The translations under genes were made by a program, and so were the position numbers. A DNA stretch of 64,000 bases from JADJWR01 sp964509545. GTDB lineage: Bacteria; Pseudomonadota; Gammaproteobacteria; Burkholderiales; Burkholderiaceae_F. The notes beneath the pieces are model-generated. The model made no database searches and was not told where the DNA came from. It saw only the letters and a list, made by a program, of their open reading frames with translations. The stretch is from positions 1 through 64,000 of the forward strand of contig CAZDXQ010000004.1 in NCBI GenBank assembly GCA_964509545.1, given 5' to 3'. Shown piece by piece: positions 1 to 8,731 of this stretch (position 1 is the stretch's first letter; every line of letters starts with the position of its first letter).

Positions 1-82
1 CAACGGTACGGAGGGTAGTCCAGTGAGCCCGCCGGGCCGCCCCAAGGGCGAATCCTTCGAGCGTCAGCGAGAAAGTCATCCA

Positions 83-1426
<1,344 letters not shown>

Positions 1427-1437
1427 GAGGAGATTCA

Positions 1438-2352
1438 ATGGACGCACTGCTTCGCCCCCTGCCGTTCGACGCCACCGCGCTGCGCGGACTTTCCGCGAAA
1501 CTGCTGGCGAGCCACCACCAGAACAACTACGGCGGAGCAGTCAAACGGCTCAATGCGCTGCGCGCGCAGCTCGCGGCCACACCGTTCGCCGATGTGCCCG
1601 GCTTCCTGCTCAACGGCCTGAAGCGCGAGGAACTGATCGCCACAAACTCGATGCTGCTGCACGAGTTGTACTTCGCCAGCCTCGGCGGCGACGGCCGGAC
1701 GATGGAGCCGGCGATGCAGCTCGCGCTCGAGGCGAACTTCGGCAGCGTCGGGCGCTGGCGCGAGGAGTTCGTCGCCTGCGCCAGGGCGCTCGCCGGCGGC
1801 TCCGGCTGGATGCTGCTGGCGTTCCAGCCGCGCGAAGGCACGCTGGTCAACCAATGGGCTGCCGACCACACGCATTCGCTGGCCGGAGGCGTGCCGATCC
1901 TGGCGCTCGACATGTACGAGCATGCCTACCACATCGACTACGGCGCGGCGGCCGCGGCCTACGTCGACGCCTTCATGGACAACGTCGACTGGGCCGGCGT
2001 CTATTCCCGTTACCAGGCCGCGGTGCATGCGGCAACCGAAGGATTCGGTGCCAGCCAGGAGGAGGTCGCCGGCGCGCGGCTGCTCGACGTTCGCCGCGCC
2101 GGCGTGTTCGAGCAGGCGGCGACGATGATCCCCGGCGCCGACCGGCGCGACCCGGCCACCGTCGCGCAATGGGCCGCCGAACTGCCGTCCGACCGGCCGG
2201 TGGTCGTCTACTGCGTCTACGGGCACGAGGTCGGCCGCGCCACCGCCCTGCGACTGCGCGCCGCCGGGCTGAATGCGCGGTACCTGCGCGGCGGCATCGA
2301 CGGCTGGCAGTCAGCAGGGCGACCGCTCTGTGCGAAGGAGGCAAACCGATGA
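1438..2352 (+). CDS. Fe/Mn superoxide dismutase fused to a rhodanese domain
   Basis: The 304-residue product has an N-terminal Fe/Mn superoxide dismutase (about residues 1-200) and a C-terminal rhodanese domain (about 215-300). SOD metal ligands are recognisable: His26 in SHHQNNY, a second His in MLLHELYF, and the Asp/His of LDMYEHAYH. The rhodanese part has LLDVRRAGVF and an active-site Cys in VVYCVYGHE. In other chr clusters ChrC is a SOD and ChrE a rhodanese encoded separately; here they look fused into one chain, which would couple superoxide removal with sulfur or thiol handling during Cr(VI) stress. GAGAGGAG precedes the ATG. The stop overlaps the next start (ATGA), so translation is probably coupled. 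Confidence 0.9.
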   Translation: MDALLRPLPFDATALRGLSAKLLASHHQNNYGGAVKRLNALRAQLAATPFADVPGFLLNGLKREELIATNSMLLHELYFASLGGDGRTMEPAMQLALEANFGSVGRWREEFVACARALAGGSGWMLLAFQPREGTLVNQWAADHTHSLAGGVPILALDMYEHAYHIDYGAAAAAYVDAFMDNVDWAGVYSRYQAAVHAATEGFGASQEEVAGARLLDVRRAGVFEQAATMIPGADRRDPATVAQWAAELPSDRPVVVYCVYGHEVGRATALRLRAAGLNARYLRGGIDGWQSAGRPLCAKEANR

Positions 2353-2801
2353 AATGGGTCACGCGCGAACGGCCGAAGATCGACCGCATCGCCTGTCCGT
2401 GGTTGATCCTGCGCTTCATCGACGGCGACGCGGAATTCCTCTATGTCCCGGCGGCCGACGTCATCCGCGTCGCCGCCGAAACCGGCGCCACGCCATTCGA
2501 TATCCCCGGCGTGCCGATGAGCCATGTCGGCGAGTTGTGCAGCTTCGACGCTTTCCTTGCCAAGTACCGGCTCGCTGAGCCGGCGCTGCGGCAGATGGCC
2601 GTGATCATCCGCGGCGCGGACACGTCGCGGCTGGACCTGACGCCACAGTCCGCCGGCCTGTATGCGATCTCGCTCGGCCTGTCGCGCGTCTTTGCCGACG
2701 ACCACGAGATGCTGCGCCATGGGCTGGTGATCTACGACGCGTTGTATGCCTGGTGCCGCGAGGCGCAGGACGAGGCGCACAAATGGCCGCCAAAGATGTG
2801 A
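2349..2801 (+). CDS. ChrB C-terminal-domain chromate resistance protein
   Basis: A 150-residue protein matching the C-terminal domain of ChrB: KWVTRERPKIDRIACPWLI at the start, FIDGDAEFLYVP, and a helical C-terminus ending near a Trp-rich tail. Full-length ChrB regulators carry an extra N-terminal DNA-binding region of similar length that is absent here, so this is the stand-alone domain rather than a complete ChrB. It overlaps the preceding stop by four bases and closes the chr operon. A role in chromate resistance is supported by family and position; the biochemical activity of the domain is unknown to me. Confidence 0.85.
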   Translation: MKWVTRERPKIDRIACPWLILRFIDGDAEFLYVPAADVIRVAAETGATPFDIPGVPMSHVGELCSFDAFLAKYRLAEPALRQMAVIIRGADTSRLDLTPQSAGLYAISLGLSRVFADDHEMLRHGLVIYDALYAWCREAQDEAHKWPPKM

Positions 2802-2843
2802 CGGCCGCCGTGTGTGCCGCGCCGGCCGGCGGGCCCACGCGCG

Positions 2844-3236
2844 TCAGGCGAAGTTCAGGCCAAGCGTTCCGAACGGCTCGAAGTCCCGGTCCGCGTGCAG
2901 CAGCGCGCACCGTTCCTCGATGCACCAGGTCGCAATCAGCAGATCGACGCCTTTCGATACCGTGACACCTCGCTTCAGCAACGCCCGGTAGTTCTGCGCC
3001 GCCGCGATTGCGATGCTCCGCCCTCCGAGCGTCACGCATTCGAGCGCCGACAGCACCTTCAGGACCTGGTCGTACTCGCGCTGACTCCTGCAGCCCCTCA
3101 GCACCTCCATCAGGATCAGGTCGCCGACCAGCAGCGTTTCCTCGCCCTCGGCGAGCAGGTCATCGAGCCGCAGCGCCTCCGCCTCGGGTGCCCCGCGCAG
3201 GTAATCGATCCAGACGCTGGAATCGACGAGGATCAT
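2844..3236 (-). CDS. vapC: PIN-domain toxin, VapC family
   Basis: A 130-residue PIN-domain ribonuclease. The acidic active-site residues can be placed: Asp in ILVDSSVWID at the N-terminus, Glu in LILMEVLRG, and Asp residues in KGVDLLIATW and HADRDFEPF. Its start overlaps the end of the upstream antitoxin gene by four bases, the normal VapBC layout. It lies convergent to the chr operon, 42 bases from its end. Its RNA target cannot be read from sequence. Confidence 0.88.
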   Translation of the reverse strand: MILVDSSVWIDYLRGAPEAEALRLDDLLAEGEETLLVGDLILMEVLRGCRSQREYDQVLKVLSALECVTLGGRSIAIAAAQNYRALLKRGVTVSKGVDLLIATWCIEERCALLHADRDFEPFGTLGLNFA

Positions 3237-3466
3237 CGGGCGCTGCGTCGCGTCGGCCGCCTCGCCCCGGGCGTGGCGTCACGGCGCCACTCAGCGAGGT
3301 CGCCCTCCCACTTGATCTTTCCGCGCAACCGGCGGATGTCCTCGTAGGCCGCCTTGCGCGCCAGCAGCCGCAGACCGGCCTCGACCGCCGCTTTCTTGGT
3401 CTTGAATTCGCCCGCCTTCATGGCAGCCGACAGCAAGCGTTCGTCGATGACGATGTTGGTCCGCAT
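3233..3466 (-). CDS. vapB: VapB-type antitoxin (type II TA)
   Basis: A 77-residue protein beginning MRTNIVIDERLL with KTKKAAVEAGLRLLAR, the ribbon-helix-helix pattern of the VapB antitoxins that accompany PIN toxins of this type. The basic, Arg-rich C-terminus is the likely toxin-binding segment. Expected to neutralise the PIN toxin and repress the pair as a complex. The gene precedes and overlaps the toxin gene, as usual. Confidence 0.85.
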   Translation of the reverse strand: MRTNIVIDERLLSAAMKAGEFKTKKAAVEAGLRLLARKAAYEDIRRLRGKIKWEGDLAEWRRDATPGARRPTRRSAR

Positions 3467-3624
3467 TCGCGCCTCGAACTTGATGTGTATGAAACGCGTG
3501 AATTATGCACACTTTGCGCCGTTGCCGCCGCGCGGCAAGGATGGGGAACGGGAATTGCGCGGTGGCCCGGCCCGGTGTTTGCGGTACCACCGCGCCTGCT
3601 CGTAACCATGCCTCGGGGATATCA

Positions 3625-3837
3625 ATGCAACTGCAATCGGACCTCACCTGCCCGCGCTGCGGCGCGACGTCGCGCGAGACGATGCCGACCGACTCGTGCC
3701 AGTGGTTCTGCGCGTGCCCGGCCTGCCGCGCCGTCCTGCGGCCGCTACCGGGCGACTGCTGCGTGTTCTGCTCCTACGGCACCGTGAAGTGTCCGACAAA
3801 GCAGACAGGCTCGGGATGCTGCGCTCCGGGCGGCTGA
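3625..3837 (+). CDS. GDCC-motif cysteine-rich small protein (copy 1)
   Basis: A 70-residue protein with a zinc-ribbon-like CPRCG near residues 9-13, CPAC in the middle, the signature PGDCCVFCSYG, and a C-terminal GCC. This is the family annotated in databases as GDCCVxC-domain (seleno)proteins; this copy uses Cys codons throughout. A second copy lies at 47807-48019 beside merT/merP. The start at 3625 (GGGGA upstream) matches the start region of that second copy. Function unknown; metal or metalloid binding is an inference from cysteine content and neighbours. Confidence 0.75.
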   Translation: MQLQSDLTCPRCGATSRETMPTDSCQWFCACPACRAVLRPLPGDCCVFCSYGTVKCPTKQTGSGCCAPGG

Positions 3838-3944
3838 ACTTTCGCCGGCCTCAACAGCGCTGGACCGTCGCTCCGCGGCGGGGAAGGGGGTCCGAGTCGC
3901 GCCGCAGATCGCGTGGCGGCGCGGTGCGAGCCGCGAACCATCGC

Positions 3945-4292
3945 TCAGCCCGAACGTCTTCCGGCCGCCTGCGGGGGCGGCCGCTCGTCTTCGAGCACTT
4001 CTTCGGTCAGCTCGCGCACCTTGACCTTGAGCTCCTGCAGCGCCCGGGCGCCCTTCGCCGTGCCGCGGTAGTAGCGACGGACCTTGCCATTGACCACCAT
4101 CTGCTCGCTGCGCAGGTAGCCGGCGTCCTGCAGCGCGTGCAGGATCGGGTACAGCGTGCCCGGGCTCAGCGCATAACCGTGATGGCGCAGTTCGTCGAGC
4201 ATCTCGGTGCCGAAGAACGGCGCCTTCGCCGCGTGGTGCAGCAGGTGCACGCGGATGAAGCCGAGGAAGGTTTCGCGGAAGATGTCTCTCAT
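3945..4292 (-). CDS. PadR-family transcriptional regulator
   Basis: A 115-residue winged-helix regulator. The PadR pattern is clear: GTEMLDELRHHGYALSPGTL followed by YPILHALQDAGYL, then the wing (VNGKVRRYYRGTAKG) and a C-terminal dimerisation helix. I placed the start at 4292 (MRDIFRETF) because the upstream in-frame codons are unrelated to the family. It is divergent from the heme-binding lipoprotein gene at 4652, so that gene is a plausible target. The inducer cannot be read from the sequence. Confidence 0.85.
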   Translation of the reverse strand: MRDIFRETFLGFIRVHLLHHAAKAPFFGTEMLDELRHHGYALSPGTLYPILHALQDAGYLRSEQMVVNGKVRRYYRGTAKGARALQELKVKVRELTEEVLEDERPPPQAAGRRSG

Positions 4293-4651
4293 GGCGCCGG
4301 GCCCCGGCCGATCGGTCCGACCGGCGAGCACGCGCAGTGCCATTGTCGACGCCCGGTCCGGCTGGCGATCTGACCGCGATCAAGTGGGCCGATGGCGCGA
4401 CATCGAAGAACGACGCGCCGGGCATGCTTCGCCGTACTCGCCGCTGCATATGGGCCACGAAATCGAAATCCGATAACGCGTTTCAATTACGAAATACGGT
4501 ATCAAGGCGTTGCTTTCCGCGAGCGCACGATGCGACCGTGATCCTCGTCAACGTTTTCGTTGTCGATTTCTGCACGATTCGTCCAACGAAATCCGTGACG
4601 CCAACGGCGCGGCCCGGAAAGCAGACCGATCCGATCAACCCACAGGGAGAC
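4293..4651. other. Intergenic region between PadR gene and lipoprotein gene
   Basis: About 360 bases without a credible gene. It is less GC-rich than its surroundings between about 4470 and 4600, consistent with a divergent promoter region for the PadR gene and the lipoprotein gene. A short imperfect repeat, TTTC-AATTAC-GAAA, lies at 4481-4494 and could be part of an operator, but it is too short to call. Confidence 0.4.
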
Positions 4652-5701
4652 ATGCACATGACCTACCGCACACCGTTTGCACTGTCGGCACTGGCACTGG
4701 CGCTGGCGGCCTGCTCGACACCGGACGCGCCCATGGCACCGAACGTGCTCGTCGCCGCCCGGGTGGCCGCACCGCCGGTGCTCGACGGCAACACCAACGA
4801 CGCGGCCTGGGCCGCGGCAAAGCCGATCACGGTGGCGCTGTCCGACGGCGCCAATTTCGCCGGCGGCAAGGGCGAGACCAAGGCGACGCTCAAGTCCGTC
4901 TACAGCGGCGACACGGTCTATTTTCTGATCGAGTACGACGACCCGACCAACTCGGTGCGCCGCGGCCCGTTCCAGAAGCAGGCCGACGGCTCGTGGAAGA
5001 AACTCGTCGACCCGGCCAACAAGGGCGGCGACGACAACGTCTATTACGAAGACAAGTGGGCGATCATCTGGAACATCAACAACTCGATCGCCGGCTTCGA
5101 CAAGCAGGGCTGCGGCGCGTTCTGCCATGCCGGCGAACCGGGCAAGCCCTACGGCAACAAGTACACCGACAAGGAAGGCGAACTGGGCGACATGTGGCAT
5201 ATGAAGGGCAGCCGCACCGCCCCGCTCGGTCACGTTGATGACCAGTGGCTGGACCACACACGCTACGACGCGCAGAAGAGCCCCAACGCCGGCCGCAAGA
5301 GCGATCCGGGCGGCCCAGAGTACAGCAACATGAAGGTCGTCAACGGCAAGCCGGAGTTCATGAACAAGGACGCCAAGCCGGGCAACGCCGGCGGGCTGTA
5401 CTACGTGATCGACGGCACGCAGGTTCCGTTCGACGACAGCAAGTTCAAGGCCGGCGACGAGGTGGCCTCGTACCTGATCCACCAGCTCAAGGGCGACCGG
5501 GCCGACATCCGGGTTGCGTATCGCTGGGCCAACGGCAAGGTGATCTCCGAGGTCAGCCGCAAGCTGGTCACCGGCAGCAAGCTCGACGTGCAGTTCAGCG
5601 ACCTGAACGCGTCTTACGGCTTCGGCTTCGCGGCGTTCGACAACGCCCAGGTCCGGCACGCCGTCCATTACGAGCCACTTTACCTGCGCTTCGCGAAATA
5701 G
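4652..5701 (+). CDS. Ethylbenzene-dehydrogenase-type heme-binding lipoprotein
   Basis: A 349-residue secreted protein with a lipoprotein signal (LALALAAC, acylated Cys at 21) followed by a domain resembling the gamma subunit of ethylbenzene dehydrogenase/selenate reductase-type enzymes: PPVLDGNTNDAAWAAAKP, the strand pattern DTVYFLIEYDDP, and YYEDKWAIIWNI. A c-type-heme-like CGAFCH at residues 154-159 is CX3CH, one residue longer than the normal CX2CH. Likely a periplasmic electron carrier anchored to a membrane. It stands alone behind a PadR regulator and ends in a strong terminator. Its partner enzyme is not obvious; the molybdoenzymes further on are candidates only. Confidence 0.75.
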   Translation: MHMTYRTPFALSALALALAACSTPDAPMAPNVLVAARVAAPPVLDGNTNDAAWAAAKPITVALSDGANFAGGKGETKATLKSVYSGDTVYFLIEYDDPTNSVRRGPFQKQADGSWKKLVDPANKGGDDNVYYEDKWAIIWNINNSIAGFDKQGCGAFCHAGEPGKPYGNKYTDKEGELGDMWHMKGSRTAPLGHVDDQWLDHTRYDAQKSPNAGRKSDPGGPEYSNMKVVNGKPEFMNKDAKPGNAGGLYYVIDGTQVPFDDSKFKAGDEVASYLIHQLKGDRADIRVAYRWANGKVISEVSRKLVTGSKLDVQFSDLNASYGFGFAAFDNAQVRHAVHYEPLYLRFAK

Positions 5702-5722
5702 CGGTTCGCGCCAGCGCCGAAG

Positions 5723-5745
5723 GGGCGGCCGGTGCCGCCCTTTTT
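5723..5745 (+). terminator. Rho-independent terminator after the heme-binding lipoprotein
   Basis: GGGCGGC (5723-5729), loop CGGT, GCCGCCC (5734-5740), then five T. Perfect seven-pair GC stem with U-tract, 22 bases after the stop codon at 5701. Confidence 0.88.
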
Positions 5746-5963
5746 CGTTTCCCGCGTTCGCCGGGCTGCTTGGTTTCAGTGTCTGGCTGCTGTGGCGCTC
5801 CGGCTGGCGGCGCGACGATCTGCGGCCGTTCTGGCTGGCGCTGGCGGGCGCCGCGTTCGCGACGGCCACGTTCTGGCGGTCGCTGTCGGGGATCTTCCCG
5901 TTCATGGGCTGGTGGTCGCACCCGGGCGTCGCGGCGATCGTCGGCGCGAGCCTGAGGCGCTAT
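5745..5963 (+). pseudogene. Fragment of a membrane protein without start
   Basis: This frame reads like real membrane protein over about 70 residues: FAGLLGFSVWLLWRSGWRRDD, then LRPFWLALAGAAFATATFW, then IFPFMGWWSHPGVAAIVGA. No start codon or upstream domain exists (the frame begins in the terminator) and downstream the frame turns into low-complexity Arg/Pro-rich sequence. I read it as the remains of a deleted gene. Family not recognised. Confidence 0.35.
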
Positions 5964-6671
5964 CGGCTCGCGCGCCAGCCGGGAAGCTGCGCCACCGAGG
6001 TGCTCCGCGAGCCGCAGATGCGCGAACGCCGCGGACCGGCGCGCTGCGGCCGGAGACCGCGACGGCCGCCGCCGCCATCGTGGCCGGTCCGCCCTAGGGC
6101 CTGTATGCCTCCGCGGTCGCCTTCGTTCCCGCCTGATCGGCAGCCGAGCGCGATGCCGACCTGGCTGCTCGCTGGTCCCAGCAGGAACTGGTGTTGCGCG
6201 ACGAGCTCAAGTGATCGGACAAAGCGGGGGGACGACTGGAGCGAGCTGCGCGGGTTGCGTGAATTCGCCGCCCGCCATCGCCTGCAGCGACGGCCGCTCG
6301 TCACGACTCTGACTCGCACTGCGCGCGGGTCCGACGGCCAGATGGAAATCGACTTCGTGCCGACCAGCTTGCATTGCTACACGATGGCGCGGAACCTGCT
6401 TCGCGCTTCCGCCTGGAGGACGCTCGGCGTCCGACTCCGAGCCAAATCGCCGCCGATGCGTTGCGAGCAACTTGCCCGAGCATCTCGCTGACGCCAAGGA
6501 CAAGTCGGTCGGCCCCGCGTGACGACGGTCAGCGTCGAGACGATGACGATCATCGGCACGATGCGCTCGGCGGCGCGCTGACGCGGTCCCGCGGCCGGAC
6601 GGCGGCCATTCCGGCGAACGAAGGGCTTCCGGCCAGTCGGTCAAAGCAGCGCACCCGGCCCGGCGCGCCGG
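5964..6671. other. Decayed intergenic stretch
   Basis: About 700 bases with no intact gene. A protein-like fragment occurs in the plus frame at 6228-6317 (GDDWSELRGLREFAARHR), resembling the C-terminal end of a P-loop ATPase of the DUF4143 type, without the rest of the gene. Together with the membrane-protein fragment before it, the stretch looks like gene debris. Confidence 0.4.
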
Positions 6672-7337
6672 TCAGTCGCGCGCGGTCGGCAGCCCCGCCA
6701 GCCGCCACTCGGGCAGCCCGTCCCGCAGGCGCCGCGCCCTCAGCCCCTTCTTGCGCAGAAGTGCCACGGCGTCGAACGACATCAGACAGTACGGGCCGCG
6801 GCAGTAGGCGACGACCTCCCTGCGCTTCGGCAACTCGGACAGGCGCTTCTCCAGCTGGTGGATCGGGATGTTGATCGCGCCGGGCACGTGGCCGGCGGCG
6901 AATTCCTCGGGCGGGCGCACGTCGAGCACGGTGACGAGCCCCTTTTTCGCGCGCTCGAGCACGTCGGCCGCGGGCACCGGCTCGAGTTCGTCCTTCGACG
7001 CGAAGTACTGGCGGACAATGCGGTCGATGTCGGCGAGGTACGCGCGGCCGGCAGTGCCAAGCGCGTCGACGAGCGCGACGACCTCGTCGCCGGCGAGCCG
7101 GTAGCGGACGAACTGCGCCTCCTTACGACCGGCGATCAGCCCCGCCTGCTTGAGTCTCTGCAGGTGCTGCGACGCGTTGGCGACCGTCGTGCCGGTCAGC
7201 GTGGCCAGCTCGTCGACGCTGCGCTCGCCCTGCGCGAGCAGCTCCAGCAGCTCGAGGCGCACGTGGCTCGCGAGGGCGGCGCCAATGCGGGCGAGGGCCT
7301 CGTAGACCTCGCGCTTGGGATTGACTGCGGTTGACAA
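6672..7337 (-). CDS. ArsR-family regulator fused to a rhodanese domain
   Basis: A 221-residue two-domain regulator. Residues about 10-100 form an ArsR winged helix (ASHVRLELLELLAQGERSVDELATLTG, then ANASQHLQRLKQAGLI). Residues about 120-215 form a rhodanese domain with VLDVRPPEEFAAGHVPGAINI and an active-site Cys in VAYCRGPYCL. The start is set at a TTG at 7337 because GGAGGA lies six bases upstream; the in-frame ATG at 7382 lies beyond the operator and lacks this. Fusions of this kind are likely to sense reactive sulfur through the rhodanese Cys. It is divergent from the hydroxylase-DsrE-SQR genes, which it probably represses. Confidence 0.88.
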   Translation of the reverse strand: MSTAVNPKREVYEALARIGAALASHVRLELLELLAQGERSVDELATLTGTTVANASQHLQRLKQAGLIAGRKEAQFVRYRLAGDEVVALVDALGTAGRAYLADIDRIVRQYFASKDELEPVPAADVLERAKKGLVTVLDVRPPEEFAAGHVPGAINIPIHQLEKRLSELPKRREVVAYCRGPYCLMSFDAVALLRKKGLRARRLRDGLPEWRLAGLPTARD

Positions 7338-7359
7338 GGCCGTTCCTCCGGAGCTAGTC

Positions 7360-7377
7360 TTCAAGTGATCGCTTGAA
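7360..7377. promoter_or_regulatory. Probable ArsR-type operator
   Basis: Perfect inverted repeat TTCAAG-TGATCG-CTTGAA in the 95-base divergent region between the ArsR-rhodanese gene and the membrane hydroxylase gene. The arms and spacing are typical for ArsR-family dimers; the site is placed to control both directions. Confidence 0.75.
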
Positions 7378-7432
7378 TACACGATTAATCGAGTCGGAGC
7401 TTAACACCGCCCGCCGCCGTCGCCGAGGCCCC

Positions 7433-8317
7433 ATGACCGGATCGCTCACCGAGCACGAAGCCGCGCTGCGGCTGGCGGCGTTTGCCGGCATGTTCGCCGC
7501 AGTCGCGCTGTGGGAGTGGCTGGCGCCGCGCCGCCGCGCGCGCTTTGCCCGCGCGGCGCGCTGGCCGCACAATGTCGCGCTGCTCGCGCTCGACGCGCTC
7601 GTCGTGCGGCTGCTGGCGCCGGCCGCGGCGATCGCGGTCGCGCTGGCCGGCGAGTCGCACGGCTGGGGGCTGCTCGCCGCGGTCGCGCTGCCCTTCTGGG
7701 CCGGGGTGGTCATCGCGATCGTGCTGCTCGACCTGGCGATTTACTTTCAGCACGTCGTCTTCCACGCCGTGCCAGCGCTGTGGCGGCTGCACCGCGTCCA
7801 CCACGCCGACCCGGATTTCGACGTGACCACCGCGACGCGCTTCCATCCGCTCGAGATCGTGCTGTCGCTCGGCATCAAGTGCGCGGCGGTCACTGCGATC
7901 GGCGCGCCGGCGCTCGCGGTGCTCGTCTTCGAGATCGTGCTGAACGCGACCGCGATGTTCAACCACGCGAACGCGCGCCTGCCCGCACGCGCCGACCGCT
8001 GGCTGCGCTGGCTGGTCGTCACGCCCGACATGCACCGCGTGCACCACTCGGCGCTCGCGCACGAGATGAACGGCAACTTCGGTTTCAACGTGCCGTGGTG
8101 GGACCGGCTGTTAGGCACGTACCGCGCGCAGCCGGCCGCGGGACACGAGGCGATGCGCATCGGCGTCGACGGGCTGCAGCACGCGAGCGAACTGCGCATC
8201 GGCGCGCTGCTGACCCAGCCCTTCCGCGCGGCGGCCGCAAGCGCCGCCGTCGATCGCGTACCCGCCGCGGCCGACGCACTCGCTGGTGTGCCGCTGATCG
8301 AGCGGAAGCAAGCGTGA
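7433..8317 (+). CDS. Sterol desaturase / fatty-acid hydroxylase family membrane protein
   Basis: A 294-residue integral membrane protein of the fatty-acid hydroxylase superfamily. The histidine clusters that bind the di-iron centre are visible: HVVFH and LHRVHH around residues 105-125, FNHAN, and MHRVHHS near residue 205. Hydrophobic segments precede each cluster. The start at 7433 is the first ATG before the first membrane helix. It leads a block with a DsrE-like protein and an SQR-like flavoprotein, a set often found under sulfur-responsive ArsR regulators. Substrate unknown. Confidence 0.85.
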   Translation: MTGSLTEHEAALRLAAFAGMFAAVALWEWLAPRRRARFARAARWPHNVALLALDALVVRLLAPAAAIAVALAGESHGWGLLAAVALPFWAGVVIAIVLLDLAIYFQHVVFHAVPALWRLHRVHHADPDFDVTTATRFHPLEIVLSLGIKCAAVTAIGAPALAVLVFEIVLNATAMFNHANARLPARADRWLRWLVVTPDMHRVHHSALAHEMNGNFGFNVPWWDRLLGTYRAQPAAGHEAMRIGVDGLQHASELRIGALLTQPFRAAAASAAVDRVPAAADALAGVPLIERKQA

Positions 8318-8374
8318 CGTGAGCCAACCTCGCGGCGCAGCGCGGGACGCAATGATCAATCCCGGAGGCCAGTG

Positions 8375-8728
8375 ATGGGTTCGATGCTGTTCATCCTGAA
8401 CGCCGCGCCGTACGGCAGCGAGCACACGTACAACGGGCTGCGGCTCGCGGGCGCGCTCGCCAAGCGCGCGGAGCACAAGGTTCGCGTCTTCCTGATGGGC
8501 GACGCCGCGTCGGCCGCGCACCGCAGCCAGAAAGTGCCGCAGGGCTACTACAACGTCGAGGTGATGATCGGCAACGTCGCCCGCCACGGCGGTCAGGTCG
8601 CAGTGTGCGGCACCTGCATGGACGCGCGCGGGATCGCGAACGAACAGCTCGCCGACGGCTGCACGCGCGGCTCGCTCGAGGAGCTCGCCGACTGGAGCGA
8701 GCTGTCCGACAAGATCCTCGTCTTCTGA
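8375..8728 (+). CDS. DsrE-family protein
   Basis: A 117-residue soluble protein with the DsrE/DsrF fold pattern: MLFILNAAPYGSEHTYNGLRLA at the start, KVRVFLMGDAA, and CGTCMDARG (two cysteines) near residue 77. DsrE-like proteins carry sulfur as a persulfide on a conserved Cys. The ATG at 8375 has GGAGG seven bases upstream. Located immediately before the SQR-like gene (3-base gap), it probably handles persulfide released by that enzyme. Confidence 0.88.
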   Translation: MGSMLFILNAAPYGSEHTYNGLRLAGALAKRAEHKVRVFLMGDAASAAHRSQKVPQGYYNVEVMIGNVARHGGQVAVCGTCMDARGIANEQLADGCTRGSLEELADWSELSDKILVF

Positions 8729-8731
8729 GCC

